DNA of 5,064 nt from Thiobacillus sp. (GTDB taxonomy: Bacteria; Pseudomonadota; Gammaproteobacteria; Burkholderiales; Thiobacillaceae): positions 1 to 5,064 of the forward strand of contig NZ_JANJXQ010000248.1 in the NCBI RefSeq assembly GCF_024708915.1, read 5' to 3'. Numbering within the stretch: position 1 is the first letter of the stretch; each line of letters starts with the position of its first letter. Positions 4,607 through 5,064 of the stretch are shown in pieces. The position numbers and the translations under genes are program-made. Under the pieces are notes generated by a model that saw nothing but the letters and a program-made list of their open reading frames with translations, was not told the origin of the DNA and searched no databases.

Positions 4607-5064
4607 CGGTTTGCGCGCGGCGCGCGGCGTAGGCATCGACGATGCGGCCGACCAGCGGATGACGCACCACGTCTTCGGACTGGAAGTGGGTGAAGGCGAT
4701 GCCGCGCACCTCGCCCAGCACCTCGGCCGCATCCGTCAGCCCCGACTTCACGTGCTTGGGCAGGTCGATCTGGGTCGGGTCGCCGGTGACGACGGCGCGC
4801 GCGCCGAAGCCGATGCGGGTGAGGAACATCTGCATCTGCTCGGGGGTGGTGTTCTGCGCCTCGTCGAGGATGATGAAGGCGTGGTTGAGCGTGCGTCCGC
4901 GCATGAAGGCGAGCGGCGCCACTTCGATGGCGTGGCGCTCGATCAGCCGCGTCACCTTGTCGAAGCCCATCAGATCGTAAAGTGCATCGTACAGCGGACG
5001 CAGATACGGATCGACCTTCTGCGTCAGGTCGCCCGGCAGGAAACCGAGGCGCTCGCCGGCTTCT
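4593..5064 (-). CDS. ybeZ: PhoH-like ATPase (YbeZ), C-terminal part, cut by window edge
   Basis: About 156 C-terminal residues are visible; the frame stays open to the right edge, so the N-terminal half with the Walker A motif lies outside. The visible part starts [20 protein letters not shown] and continues DALYDLMG, a conserved PhoH stretch just after the P-loop region. [10 protein letters not shown] (visible residues 62-71) is the Walker B motif with [15 protein letters not shown] (92-102) is a further PhoH-family signature near the nucleotide site. [22 protein letters not shown] is the typical C-terminus. The family comprises cytoplasmic P-loop ATPases related to the helicase core; YbeZ is a partner of YbeY in rRNA processing. 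It is the first visible gene of the ybeZ-ybeY-corC unit, with its stop codon inside the start of ybeY. The apparent ATG at 4968-4970 is internal, not the start. The promoter is not in the window. Confidence 0.95.
   Translation of the reverse strand, partial: EAGERLGFLPGDLTQKVDPYLRPLYDALYDLMGFDKVTRLIERHAIEVAPLAFMRGRTLNHAFIILDEAQNTTPEQMQMFLTRIGFGARAVVTGDPTQIDLPKHVKSGLTDAAEVLGEVRGIAFTHFQSEDVVRHPLVGRIVDAYAARRAQTDGRP

Overview
The window is GC-rich chromosomal DNA, most likely from a betaproteobacterium of the Rhodocyclales/Nitrosomonadales type. This placement is inferred from GC content, protein sequence style and gene neighbourhoods (ybeZ-ybeY-corC; a pteridine reductase beside a MidA-family methyltransferase). 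The sequence alone does not fix the genus. Four genes are complete core-type genes, one core gene (ybeZ/phoH-like) is cut by the right edge, and one gene encodes a bactofilin cytoskeletal protein.

Layout. Positions 1-402 are mainly a regulatory region. It carries two almost identical 18-bp palindromes (126-143 and 204-221), a 13-bp direct repeat, and a near-consensus sigma-54 -24/-12 promoter (297-312). These lead into the bactofilin gene (403-1023, +). Positions 1024-1230 are non-coding and hold a third, more diverged copy of the palindrome inside an 11-bp stem-loop, followed by another hairpin. A pteridine-reductase-type SDR (1231-1971, -) and a MidA/NDUFAF7-type methyltransferase (2028-3173, +) are divergently transcribed from a 56-bp gap. 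A REP/BIME-like element (3181-3263) fills the space between midA and the convergent corC. The right third is the operon ybeZ(phoH-like)-ybeY-corC, read leftwards, with a 14-bp ybeZ/ybeY overlap and a 12-bp ybeY-corC gap.

How the parts work together. The ybeZ-ybeY-corC genes form a conserved unit for rRNA maturation and ribosome quality control, with CorC linked to magnesium/envelope physiology. The usual next gene, lnt, does not follow corC here. The SDR probably works in reduced-pterin metabolism. MidA homologues act in respiratory complex I assembly in mitochondria.

The least ordinary part is the bactofilin control region. Paired enhancer-like palindromes upstream of a sigma-54 promoter imply that this cytoskeletal gene is switched on by an NtrC-family activator. 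A PrsR-like regulator of exopolysaccharide/PEP-CTERM genes is one possible identity, but this is a hypothesis. I see no CRISPR array, tRNA, rRNA, insertion sequence or defence-type system.
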